NCBI GenBank assembly: GCA_031278495.1
Contig: JAITKG010000163.1
Location: 1 to 11,933 of the forward strand
DNA length: 11,933 bases
Source: Prevotellaceae bacterium
Lineage (GTDB): Bacteria; Bacteroidota; Bacteroidia; Bacteroidales; UBA932
Direction: 5' to 3'
Both the position numbers and the translations under genes were made by a program. Numbering within the stretch: position 1 is the stretch's first letter; every line of letters begins with the position of its first letter. This document shows positions 6,276-11,933 of this stretch, in pieces. The notes beneath the pieces were generated by a model. It made no database searches. It was not told the origin of the DNA and worked only from the letters and a program-made list of their open reading frames with translations.

Positions 6276-6917
6276 ATGTTACGGAAAGACGCCCTGTCGA
6301 AGGTGAAGGTCTATATAGATGAATGTACCCCCTTTGATGCAGCAGGCCTCAGTTTAGCCGGCGATATCCTGCCCAAGCCGGTCGATCAGTATATCGACGC
6401 ACTCTTAGACGAGGCGGCGGACAGTGTGCGGTTACTGGCGCCGCTTTTTCGGCTAAGCAAAAAAAACTTGCCGGACGATATTGTAGTAACCGCACAACCA
6501 TTATCCGATGGCTTCATGTATTATACCCTTCCCCTGCCGGAAGATTTTTTGAGGATAGCCAATATTTCCATGAGCGGGTGGCACCGGACGGTGCCGGAAG
6601 CTATTGCGGAAAATAGCGAAGCGTATAAACTGTTGCGGAATCCCCATACCACGGCAGGCGTGTCAAAACCAGCCGTCGTGGTGACCGGTAACCGGATGGA
6701 GTTATATGGCTCCCGCGTTCCCGGCGCAACATTGGTCAATAAAGAGTATGTTCATAAAGAATATTTTTCCGACACGATCGACCACGTACAGGATAACCTG
6801 GTTGTAGATGCTATTTGCCGGCGTTGCGCCTTGTCCGTGTTAGGTATTATGGAACGCACGGAAGCATGGAAACACGCCCATGAATGTTATCAAGAAGCCC
6901 TTTTAAAATTAGTTTGA
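6276..6917 (+). CDS. Head-tail adaptor-like structural protein
   Basis: This 213-residue protein starts at ATG 6276, four bases after the previous stop. The frame is open further upstream, but an earlier start would overlap the small head gene almost entirely. The N-terminal half is helical (KVKVYIDECTPFD, then DQYIDALLDEAADSVRLLAP). The middle is beta-rich, with LPLPEDFLRIANISMSGWHR, YKLLRNPHTTAG and SKPAVVVTGNRMELYGS, and the C-terminal end is again helical (VDAICRRCALSVLGIMERTE...ALLKL). The 'LPdDFLRi..i.m.gW.r.v', then 'NP.trG..KPvv' pattern with flanking helices resembles adaptor or ring proteins that sit under the portal in short-tailed phages. It lies just after the shell genes, as such proteins do. 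The exact family is uncertain. Its stop overlaps the next start as TGATG, so the two are probably translationally coupled. Confidence 0.6.
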   Translation: MLRKDALSKVKVYIDECTPFDAAGLSLAGDILPKPVDQYIDALLDEAADSVRLLAPLFRLSKKNLPDDIVVTAQPLSDGFMYYTLPLPEDFLRIANISMSGWHRTVPEAIAENSEAYKLLRNPHTTAGVSKPAVVVTGNRMELYGSRVPGATLVNKEYVHKEYFSDTIDHVQDNLVVDAICRRCALSVLGIMERTEAWKHAHECYQEALLKLV

Positions 6918-8572
6918 TGATGGATACCGGACAAAAAGAAAACGTAAAAAGATTCCTTAACCTCTTCGTAGAAGAGAAAGTGAAGTCGCTCGCCAACGGC
7001 GTGGTGTTAAAAGCCGTCGATATATCAACAAAATGGAAAGAATGGGAAGAGCGGTGGCTGCAGAATTACCATGGCGAAGAAAAAATCCCGCATTACATCC
7101 TGCGCGCTTTGGTACACTGGATGGGCGAGCAATACAAACCGTACAACAGGACTTACCGGCGTGAATTTACCGCCGGAGACTGGGAGGGCGAAGAACCGGA
7201 ATTGTCTATTACTATTCCCGCCGGAGTGCATAATTTTTTAGGCGCTGTGGAAGTGAATGTCTATGACTTCTCGGAGTCAACCGGCGAGGGGGACGGTAAT
7301 GAACGGCTGGTAGCATGCGAGGTGAGCATTGACGAAGAGGGCGCCATTATCGTTACCAGCGCTACCCCTTTCCCCGGGCGGCTTGATATTTTCTGTGCCG
7401 CCGGGGAAATGCCCGAATTACAGCACAGGCAACCGGTGTTTACAGTGAATAATGCCAAGCCGGATGCCTATGGAAATATCATGGTGTCCGCCGGGGAAGG
7501 CGCTCTATCCGACTTTACTTACATAGTCGATAGTGACGAAGCGCTGGCCGGATGGGCAAATAATGTAGCCGGTCATGATTACACAAAAGTGTTGATTAAA
7601 CAGGGCACCTGGTCATCCGACAAAGAAATCAACCTTACTACCGCAGGTACTAAGGTCGTAGTAGGGGAGCTAGGCAGTTTACTGTCGTTCACCTCAGCGG
7701 ACGGGCTGGTATATAACAGCCTGCCATCCTCCAATGAGTATTGGATGATGGGAGTGAATGCGCTCGTGGATAACTACGGCGCTTCTTTCCGCTATTGTAT
7801 TAACTTAACCAATTGCTACGGAAGCGGACAGATGATATTCGCTTACTGCTCTAACCTGATAAACTGCACCGGTTTTATTAGGGCATATAACCAAAATAAT
7901 ACTTATAGTTTTTTCTATTGTAAAAAATTAACCAATTGCTACAGTAGTAATAACAATAACACGTACTATGACTTCTTTCATTGTGATGATTTATCCAACT
8001 GTACCGGCAGTGGTAAAATGTGCTTCGACTCCTGTACTAATTTGTCCAACTGTACCGGTAGCAGTAGTTTTAGTAATAATCATTGTTTTAGTAGTTGTAC
8101 GTATTTAACCAATTGTGCTTGCAGCAGTGGTCCCGGATATAGTTTTTCTAATTGTAAAAAATTAACCAACTGCACCAGCAGCAATAATTCTTCAAATGGT
8201 TTTTACTCCTGTAGTGAATTGACTAACTGTACCGGTGGCAATAACGTTAGTTACGGTTTCTACGGTTGTACCGATTTGGTGAATTGTACGATTAGTACTA
8301 ACGGGGGTAGTAGCGCCGGCTTCTCCAATTGTACGAATTTAACCAACTGTGCCGGTACCGGTATGAATACGGGATTCCAATTATGTATTAATTTAACCAA
8401 CTGCATGGGTAGCAGCGCCTCGGGGCATGCATTTTGGCAATGTAGCATAATGTTTGGTTGCTATCCTAATAGTAGTAGCGCCCATATTTATACTGATTGT
8501 TTTATGGACAAAGGAGGTACTATTCCTGTGGCAAATACGGCTGCCGGCGGATATAACAGGGATGCTGAATAA
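6917..8572 (+). CDS. Tail fibre-like protein with cysteine-ladder repeats
   Basis: This 551-residue protein starts at ATG 6917, overlapping the previous TGA; a second ATG follows at 6920. Residues 1-85 are helical and Trp-rich (STKWKEWEERWLQNYHG) and probably anchor it to the particle. Residues 90-165 are beta-rich. The stretch FTVNNAKPDAYGNIMVS (175-191) matches the 'vNg..PDa.GNv' linker common in phage tail fibres. Residues 200-265 form another beta region, perhaps the start of a solenoid. Residues 291-528 consist of 12 units of 17-24 residues with the consensus F-x-x-C-x-x-L-T-N-C, in which C-x5-C never varies. The pattern resembles BspA-type leucine-rich repeats or a beta-solenoid with stacked cysteines. 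The Asn/Ser/Gly/Tyr-rich stretches between units would form an exposed face. The likely role is receptor binding. Direct evidence for the ligand is lacking. Confidence 0.72.
   Translation: MMDTGQKENVKRFLNLFVEEKVKSLANGVVLKAVDISTKWKEWEERWLQNYHGEEKIPHYILRALVHWMGEQYKPYNRTYRREFTAGDWEGEEPELSITIPAGVHNFLGAVEVNVYDFSESTGEGDGNERLVACEVSIDEEGAIIVTSATPFPGRLDIFCAAGEMPELQHRQPVFTVNNAKPDAYGNIMVSAGEGALSDFTYIVDSDEALAGWANNVAGHDYTKVLIKQGTWSSDKEINLTTAGTKVVVGELGSLLSFTSADGLVYNSLPSSNEYWMMGVNALVDNYGASFRYCINLTNCYGSGQMIFAYCSNLINCTGFIRAYNQNNTYSFFYCKKLTNCYSSNNNNTYYDFFHCDDLSNCTGSGKMCFDSCTNLSNCTGSSSFSNNHCFSSCTYLTNCACSSGPGYSFSNCKKLTNCTSSNNSSNGFYSCSELTNCTGGNNVSYGFYGCTDLVNCTISTNGGSSAGFSNCTNLTNCAGTGMNTGFQLCINLTNCMGSSASGHAFWQCSIMFGCYPNSSSAHIYTDCFMDKGGTIPVANTAAGGYNRDAE
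7787..8500 (+). repeat. Twelve coding repeats, F-x2-C-x2-L-T-N-C consensus
   Basis: The first cysteine of each unit falls at residues 294, 311, 335, 356, 373, 394, 413, 432, 451, 472, 490 and 509, and the second is always six residues later. With four extras (369, 390, 402, 528) there are 28 cysteines in 238 residues. The DNA is repetitive too: variants of TTAACCAACTGT(A/G)CC recur, so unequal recombination could change the number of units. This stretch is also more A/T-rich than the head genes. Confidence 0.85.
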
Positions 8573-8676
8573 TTTTACAATGAAAGAGTCCGTTTGATTA
8601 CCATTGAATAGCCTGTCCTACGTCCGTAGAAGGATTTGTTTCATGAAATAGAATATTATCCCCACTGTAAAAATGT

Positions 8677-9627
8677 ATGGAAATAAAGAATGCTTTAAAA
8701 ATGTTTTTTCAACGGCGGCCGGACAATCCACCGGACGGGAAAGGATTTATTTATTTTGACCGGCAAACCGGCAAACCGGTGTGGCAGGACAAGAACGGAG
8801 TACATGAATTTGAGAGTACGCAAGTGCAGGCAGATTGGGAACAGGAAGATGACGTAGCGGTCGATTATATCAAGCATAAGCCTACGATAAGGGAAGCGGT
8901 GAATTATCCGTTTGTCGTGGATCCAAGCGATAATAACAGGAAATACAGGGTGGGCTTAATGCCCGACGGTCATTGGTGGTTAGCCGAAAATTATGCACAC
9001 TCGCAAAAAGGCAGAAGCTATTTAAATGATGCTTCCTATGATAGTGTGTATGGGAAATACTACAAATGGGATGACCAGCCCCAGCCGGCTACATGGACGG
9101 TACCAAGCATGGCACAGCTAATAGAATTCATCCATGTTTGTTCGACTGCTTACACTTCAACAAGTGTAAATAACGGTTTATACATGTTGAGATCCCGGGC
9201 AGGCTGGGAAGATGATATAGTAACCTTTGACCCGTATGGATTCAGCTTGCTGCCGGCAGGGGAGTGGAGTGGCAGCAGGGAAAATGATTCTGCCGGCGCC
9301 GGAAGTTTCGTGTGTTTAATCTCCGGTGAACATGCAGACACGCCTTATTTGACAAAAATACTCTATGCCCAGTCCCATAACCACAACCTGTATCCTAATA
9401 CCATGTCTTTTCTTGACAGCAGGGGTTCTTTGCGTTGTATTGTTCCCGCTTCGGAAGTAGAAAATAAATACCTGAATAATTATGTGACCGGCGCCATAGT
9501 GGGCAACGAAGTAGTGCCTAAAACCGGTAGTATATTGCACTTCCCGCCGCCGCCTGTCATTACCGTTGGCAGCGAGGCGCCCACCAGTGGATTCAAAGAC
9601 GGGGATATTTTTATAAAAACAAGTTGA
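8677..9627 (+). CDS. Tail fibre protein with FISUMP (C-type-lectin-like) domain
   Basis: This is a 316-residue protein. After a basic N-terminus comes a beta hairpin (GKGFIYFDRQTGKPVWQDKNG, about 21-41). Residues 51-70 (QADWEQEDDVAVDYIKHKPT) match the 'QADWnq.D...pdyIknKPt' motif found in many phage fibres. Residues 88-255 are a FISUMP domain. It shows KYRVGLMPDGHWWLAENYA, the YGKYYKWDD block, WTVPSMAQLIEFI, the LRSRAGW block, DPYGFSLLPAGEWSG and the closing SRGSLRCI. Residues 256-316 form a Pro-rich tail ending in GDIFIKTS. FISUMP folds are C-type-lectin-like, and in other elements this kind of fold serves as a hypervariable receptor-binding domain. Here it probably recognises a cell-surface ligand. 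It lies 104 bases after the cysteine-ladder gene; that gap holds only a small CTACG/CGTAG hairpin (8618-8629). Another ATG at 8673 is out of frame. Confidence 0.8.
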   Translation: MEIKNALKMFFQRRPDNPPDGKGFIYFDRQTGKPVWQDKNGVHEFESTQVQADWEQEDDVAVDYIKHKPTIREAVNYPFVVDPSDNNRKYRVGLMPDGHWWLAENYAHSQKGRSYLNDASYDSVYGKYYKWDDQPQPATWTVPSMAQLIEFIHVCSTAYTSTSVNNGLYMLRSRAGWEDDIVTFDPYGFSLLPAGEWSGSRENDSAGAGSFVCLISGEHADTPYLTKILYAQSHNHNLYPNTMSFLDSRGSLRCIVPASEVENKYLNNYVTGAIVGNEVVPKTGSILHFPPPPVITVGSEAPTSGFKDGDIFIKTS

Positions 9628-9641
9628 AGTCTTTAAAGACT
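9628..9641. repeat. Perfect palindrome after the FISUMP gene
   Basis: AGTCTTTAAAGACT is a perfect 14-bp palindrome beginning on the base after the TGA stop. A related stem-loop follows the next gene (10442-10462), and the half-motif AAGTCTATAAA follows the one after that (11366-11376). The role may be an mRNA 3' end or processing signal, or a leftover of gene shuffling. No T-run follows. Confidence 0.6.
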
Positions 9642-9667
9642 ACCGGAACAATAAGCAATTTCGCCAA

Positions 9668-10435
9668 ATGATCATAGAAGTACCGGATATATTCATTGCA
9701 AAGAACGGTAGCTTTCATTCGTTGCGGGGCGAGGCAGTAGCACAAGACGGCTTTAAAACCTTCGGCGTAGGTAGCGGTATGGCAAAAGGGGGAAATTGGT
9801 ACGTATTAAAAGATAATACCCCTCCGGTAACTTATGCTATTTTTCTTACCGTTTACTTAATAAACGCTACCGTCAGTGGCGGAAATTATTCATTAGGGAT
9901 GAACAGCGTTGGCGGTGGATGGTCGGTACTGTCGAAGCCGTCATGGGTAACGCTGACGAAGAACAATGGCTCTGCGGGTGTTACATCCGTTACAGTAAAC
10001 GTTGCCGCTAATACAGGTACTTCTACGCGGAATGGTACGGTAGTATTCGTTCATGCGGAAGATAGCACAGTAACGGCTTCCCTGGCTATTGCACAAGCAG
10101 CGGGATCGGAACCACTCCAGCCTATCTATGTAGATGTAGTCCCTGTTTACGACGGGCAGGGTTATGGATTGCAGGCAAGGGCAACAGTGCGTGACGGTGT
10201 AGCGCCCATGCCGCTTTCCGCTGCTTTCAGGTTACATGCAGTTACGGGTGGTAATAATGGGATATGGGTAGATTTTAGCGTTACAATAGGCAGCGGAGAA
10301 TCTACCATGTTGAGCAATTGGGCTAATGTAGGAACATTATTTGGGTTCGTGAATGACGGGGTACTGGTTTCACAAAACCCTGCCGCTTACCTTGGCCGGG
10401 AAATAATTTGGGAGATATACCATGAAGGGCAATGA
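9668..10435 (+). CDS. BACON-domain tail protein
   Basis: This is a 255-residue protein. Residues 1-50 are a short N-terminal domain (MIIEVPDIFIAKNGSFHS...GGNWYVLKDN) that probably attaches it to the particle. Residues 58-146 form a BACON domain, an immunoglobulin-like fold found mainly in Bacteroidota proteins. It shows GGGWSVLSKPSWVTLTKNNG, then VTVNVAANTGTSTRNGTVVF and the closing strand ASLAIAQAAG. Residues 150-255 form a second beta-rich domain (YVDVVPVYDGQGYGLQARAT...REIIWEIYHEG) that I do not recognise. BACON domains are thought to bind carbohydrate or mucin, and one occurs in a structural protein of crAssphage. A surface- or mucus-binding role for the particle is therefore likely but not shown. 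There is no signal peptide, in line with a virion protein rather than a secreted enzyme. Forty bases separate it from the FISUMP gene. Confidence 0.78.
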   Translation: MIIEVPDIFIAKNGSFHSLRGEAVAQDGFKTFGVGSGMAKGGNWYVLKDNTPPVTYAIFLTVYLINATVSGGNYSLGMNSVGGGWSVLSKPSWVTLTKNNGSAGVTSVTVNVAANTGTSTRNGTVVFVHAEDSTVTASLAIAQAAGSEPLQPIYVDVVPVYDGQGYGLQARATVRDGVAPMPLSAAFRLHAVTGGNNGIWVDFSVTIGSGESTMLSNWANVGTLFGFVNDGVLVSQNPAAYLGREIIWEIYHEGQ

Positions 10436-10441
10436 TAGGAA

Positions 10442-10462
10442 GTCTTTAATGTCCTTAAAGAC
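10442..10462 (+). repeat. Stem-loop after the BACON gene, related to that at 9628
   Basis: GTCTTTAA (10442-10449) pairs with TTAAAGAC (10455-10462) around a TGTCC loop, six bases after the TGA stop at 10433-10435. The stem is the same sequence as the palindrome after the preceding gene, with five bases inserted at the centre. Confidence 0.55.
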
Positions 10463-10495
10463 GATGGTGCAGGATAATAAAAACAATAGTGGATT

Positions 10496-11365
10496 ATGGG
10501 AACAATATTAGATCAATTAACCGATGCGCTTACGGATTATTTGAATTCGATTGAAACGGTTACCGCGGTTGCTCCCGTTGCAGCAGAAACGAAACAAAGT
10601 GAGCCGGAATTTGCAGGCGAGGGATTTGGTTTCGCTATCAGTTATCACGGAACACAACGAATCACGGCGGTAATGGTGGATATAGAGCGCTTGTTCGAGC
10701 GGATATACCGGTACACCTCGCAGAAGTCACGGTTTATTGCGGTGAACGGAGAACGGGCTACGGGGAATGGTCGAACAGTAACTGCTACCACGCAGACGGA
10801 CTTGTACACTTTTTCACCGGATGAAAAAACATTGTATCTGCAGTTCCTAAAAGAAGGAGCGGATAGATTATGGGAATTGCTGATGGTGTATAGTAAAAAA
10901 TTACCCTTTAAAGGGTATTTGTTTGATGAGGGCGTCGCTATTAGCGAGCCTCCGGCAGTAGACAATGTAACGTGGACTGCCGGCAGTTTTGTTCGTGTAG
11001 AAGGGAAAATCTACAAGGCGATACAAGATGTTTCGGAAAACATTGAAATTTCAGATAGGGACTATTGGAAAGAAGTGTCTGTATTGTATGCTACGCGGGG
11101 GAAAGTGGTTTATTTCATACATACGAATTTCTGCGAATCCCAGTCGAATTACATGAATGAAATACCGTGGAATGCCTTACAGGATTTATTACATACCGTA
11201 GAAAATGCGTTATATTCATTTGTACTCTGGCGGTGGTACACGATGGCCGGCTTAGGCGAAGAGGCTGCTATGTGGTACGGCTCTTTTGAAGTAGCCCTTG
11301 CTTCTGTGAGGAGTATATCCCGCAGGAGGGTTTACCCTATCCGCCGTCCCATACATCCATTTTAA
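10496..11365 (+). CDS. Unrecognised structural-type protein, last gene of the tail cluster
   Basis: I do not recognise this 289-residue protein as a whole. Residues 1-45 are helical with an Ala/Val-rich stretch. Residues 45-70 are beta-rich (GFGFAISYHGTQRITAVMVD). Residues 110-140 are helical (EKTLYLQFLKEGADRLWELL). Residues 159-192 (TWTAGSFVRVEGKIYKA to DYWKEV) resemble the small 'G..V...GKiYkA...s.....D..yW' modules found in phage fibres and in chitin-binding-like domains. Residues 215-265 are aromatic-rich helices (NALQDLLHTVENALYSFVLWRWY). The end is very basic (SISRRRVYPIRRPIH). Its place after the fibre genes and its separation by the same stem-loop motif suggest a particle component, perhaps a tail-completion or fibre-associated protein. 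No enzyme motif or membrane anchor is evident. It is the last gene I can support on this strand. Confidence 0.65.
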   Translation: MGTILDQLTDALTDYLNSIETVTAVAPVAAETKQSEPEFAGEGFGFAISYHGTQRITAVMVDIERLFERIYRYTSQKSRFIAVNGERATGNGRTVTATTQTDLYTFSPDEKTLYLQFLKEGADRLWELLMVYSKKLPFKGYLFDEGVAISEPPAVDNVTWTAGSFVRVEGKIYKAIQDVSENIEISDRDYWKEVSVLYATRGKVVYFIHTNFCESQSNYMNEIPWNALQDLLHTVENALYSFVLWRWYTMAGLGEEAAMWYGSFEVALASVRSISRRRVYPIRRPIHPF

Positions 11366-11382
11366 AAGTCTATAAAATTTTT

Positions 11383-11390
11383 TACCTTTG
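11383..11390 (+). promoter_or_regulatory. Bacteroidota-type -7 element after the last tail gene
   Basis: TACCTTTG matches TAnnTTTG exactly and starts 18 bases after the TAA of the 289-aa gene. No TTG is seen at the -33 position; the upstream DNA is a run of A and T. No gene follows within 240 bases, so it could drive a small RNA or be a chance match in A/T-rich sequence. Confidence 0.35.
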
Positions 11391-11408
11391 AAAATCGCTA
11401 TTTTCTGC

Positions 11409-11507
11409 TTTTGTAGAATTTTTATGCAATATTCTACAAATATTCTACAAAATTATCTTAAAAATAGCAAAAATCTAATACAGTACTACATTATAGAAAT
11501 ATTGTAG
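11409..11507. repeat. Cluster of five CTACA/TGTAG sites, operator-like
   Basis: TTTTGTAGAAT (11409-11419) is the exact inverse of ATTCTACAAAA (11442-11452), and ATTCTACAAA also occurs at 11431-11440. Two further cores, CTACA at 11486 and TGTAG at 11503, form another inverted pair. The first three cores begin at 11412, 11434 and 11445, that is 22 and 11 bases apart, close to whole helical turns. This spacing suits cooperative binding of one protein. The cluster lies just downstream of the -7 element at 11383. Confidence 0.5.
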
Positions 11508-11546
11508 CGAAATCAGGAAAATTTCAAATCAGTGTGAATATAAGTT

Positions 11547-11590
11547 ACAGCAACCACGCCATGAGTGGGCATGGGTTGTTGTATTTATTT
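11547..11590 (+). terminator. Strong hairpin followed by a T-rich run
   Basis: ACAGCAACC (11547-11555) pairs with GGTTGTTGT (11574-11582), with one G-U pair. Inside it CATG (11560-11563) pairs with CATG (11570-11573) around AGTGGG, and four bases are bulged on the left side. ATTTATTT follows at once. It could terminate a transcript starting near 11397, giving a small RNA of about 190 bases, or end read-through from the tail operon. Confidence 0.45.
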
Positions 11591-11631
11591 ACCTTGTGGG
11601 TTTCCCGAACCTCTAATAACAATTAAGTACA

Positions 11632-11748
11632 ATGACCCGTCCCGCTCTTGGCGTTTTGTGGGATAAGGAAAAAATCACAGTAAAAGTTGAAGACAGGAAT
11701 TGCAGAAAGCCGTTAAGAAAACATTCTGCAATCATTGGCAGCAAATAA
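11632..11748 (+). CDS. Possible 38-residue ORF, doubtful
   Basis: This frame runs from ATG 11632 to TAA 11746-11748 and encodes a basic peptide starting MTRPALGVLWDKEKITVKV. It follows the hairpin at 11547-11582 by 50 bases and ends just before a large inverted repeat. The leader is A-rich, as in other genes here, but there is no recognisable domain. It may be a gene remnant or a chance frame. Confidence 0.18.
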   Translation: MTRPALGVLWDKEKITVKVEDRNCRKPLRKHSAIIGSK

Positions 11749-11752
11749 AAAC

Positions 11753-11824
11753 TTGCAGCAGGGGATTGTTTTATAAAAAAGTTTGTGTTTGTGGGTAAGT
11801 ATAAAACAATCCCAAAAGCTGCAA
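11753..11824. repeat. Long inverted repeat (7 + 14 bp stem)
   Basis: GGGATTGTTTTATA (11762-11775) is exactly complementary to TATAAAACAATCCC (11800-11813). Outside a small internal loop, TTGCAGC (11753-11759) pairs with GCTGCAA (11818-11824). The loop is 24 bases. On the minus strand the stem is followed by AAGTTTTTATTT, so it could terminate a leftward gene beyond the window. A regulatory RNA or a small mobile-element remnant is also possible. Confidence 0.55.
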
Positions 11825-11837
11825 AAAAAGGGAAAAA

Positions 11838-11861
11838 GCCCCCTAACCCCCAAAGGGGGAA
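11838..11861. repeat. C5/G5 intergenic hairpin element
   Basis: CCCCC (11847-11851), AAA, GGGGG (11855-11859) forms a short GC hairpin inside the string GCCCCCTAACCCCCAAAGGGGGAA. Elements of this form recur between genes in several Bacteroidota genomes (recalled, not checked). It marks host-type intergenic DNA rather than phage sequence. Confidence 0.4.
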
Positions 11862-11867
11862 CAGGGA

Positions 11868-11899
11868 ATTGACGATTGACGAATTGACGATTGACGATT
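11868..11899 (+). repeat. ATTGACG heptamer tandem repeat
   Basis: Four ATTGACG units at 11868-11874, 11875-11881, 11883-11889 and 11890-11896 are arranged as two pairs separated by a single A, with a partial fifth unit. This is a short tandem repeat of the kind common between genes in Bacteroidota. Confidence 0.8.
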
Positions 11900-11917
11900 T
11901 AGGCTGGCGCGGCAGCA

Positions 11918-11933
11918 GCTAATGTGCTAATGT
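11918..11933 (+). repeat. GCTAATGT tandem repeat cut by the window edge
   Basis: Two GCTAATGT units (11918-11925 and 11926-11933) end exactly at the window edge, so the array may continue. It belongs to the same class of short intergenic repeats as the ATTGACG array. Confidence 0.6.

Larger units (their letters stand above)
11366..11933. other. 568-base region without a supported gene
   Basis: This region joins the phage-like genes to host-type intergenic DNA. In order it holds an AAGTCTATAAA motif after the last stop, a -7-like box, five CTACA/TGTAG sites, a 13-bp hairpin, a doubtful 38-codon frame, a 21-bp inverted repeat, a CCCCC/GGGGG hairpin and two kinds of short tandem repeat that run to the window edge. 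The first 150 bases are very A/T-rich. No tRNA and no integrase remnant were found. Confidence 0.7.

Noticed and set aside
6884..6916. Upstream start for the cysteine-ladder fibre
   Set aside because: The extra 11 residues overlap the end of the adaptor-like gene; the TGATG junction at 6915-6919 gives a normal coupled start.
7787..8500. CRISPR array
   Set aside because: The repeats are in one long open frame, vary in spacing from 17 to 24 codons and are not palindromic; they are coding repeats.
8677..9627. Complete diversity-generating retroelement
   Set aside because: No reverse transcriptase, accessory gene or template repeat is present in the window; only a possible target fold is seen.
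526..11600. Attachment-site direct repeats flanking the element
   Set aside because: By eye, the left junction (520-560) and the right region (11366-11600) share only short A/T strings such as TTTAAAA, which are not meaningful. A full repeat search on a larger contig would be needed.
11560..11625. 21-codon frame starting in the hairpin at 11560
   Set aside because: Too short, no domain, and it begins inside a stable stem-loop.
11366..11933. tRNA gene at the right boundary as an integration target
   Set aside because: No cloverleaf, TTCRA-type T-loop or CCA end could be found on either strand by eye.

Overview
The window looks like a Bacteroidota (Bacteroidetes) chromosome carrying a compact phage-derived element of about 10.8 kb. 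Several things point to the phylum. Perfect matches to its TAnnTTTG -7 promoter element lie in intergenic DNA. Start codons lack clear Shine-Dalgarno sequences and are instead preceded by A/T-rich leaders. The tail genes carry BACON and FISUMP (Fibrobacter major paralogous) domains, which are typical of this phylum. The right end holds the short tandem intergenic repeats (ATTGACG and GCTAATGT units) often seen in these genomes. The genus cannot be fixed from the sequence.

Layout, left to right. (1) Bases 1-525 are the 3' end of a host RND efflux permease gene. (2) Bases 545-3378, minus strand, are a three-gene packaging operon, transcribed as an 80-aa unknown, the large terminase and a 183-aa unknown. 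(3) Bases 3379-3579 are a divergent control region with a 20-bp stem-loop, two tandem 21-bp repeats and a consensus -7 box. (4) Bases 3580-6917, plus strand, are a head operon: scaffold-like protein, major capsid protein with an N-terminal signal-peptide-like segment, a small head protein and a head-tail adaptor-like protein. (5) Bases 6917-11365, plus strand, hold tail or host-recognition genes: a cysteine-ladder fibre, a fibre with a FISUMP (C-type-lectin-like) domain, a BACON-domain protein and an unrecognised 289-aa protein. (6) Bases 11366-11933 have no convincing gene, but they hold a promoter-like box, a cluster of CTACA/TGTAG sites, strong inverted repeats and host-type tandem repeats.

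Together the genes supply packaging motor, scaffold, shell, connector piece and receptor-binding parts of a short-tailed phage-like particle. No portal, prohead protease, tape measure, lysis, integrase, repressor or replication gene is visible. The element may therefore be a prophage remnant, a domesticated particle such as a gene transfer agent, a satellite relying on another phage, or a prophage that continues beyond the right edge. The sequence cannot decide between these. The most unusual points are the secretory-type leader on the capsid protein, the 12-unit C-x5-C ladder in the fibre, the packaging genes facing away from the head genes, and a host-type heptamer repeat lying inside the terminase reading frame.
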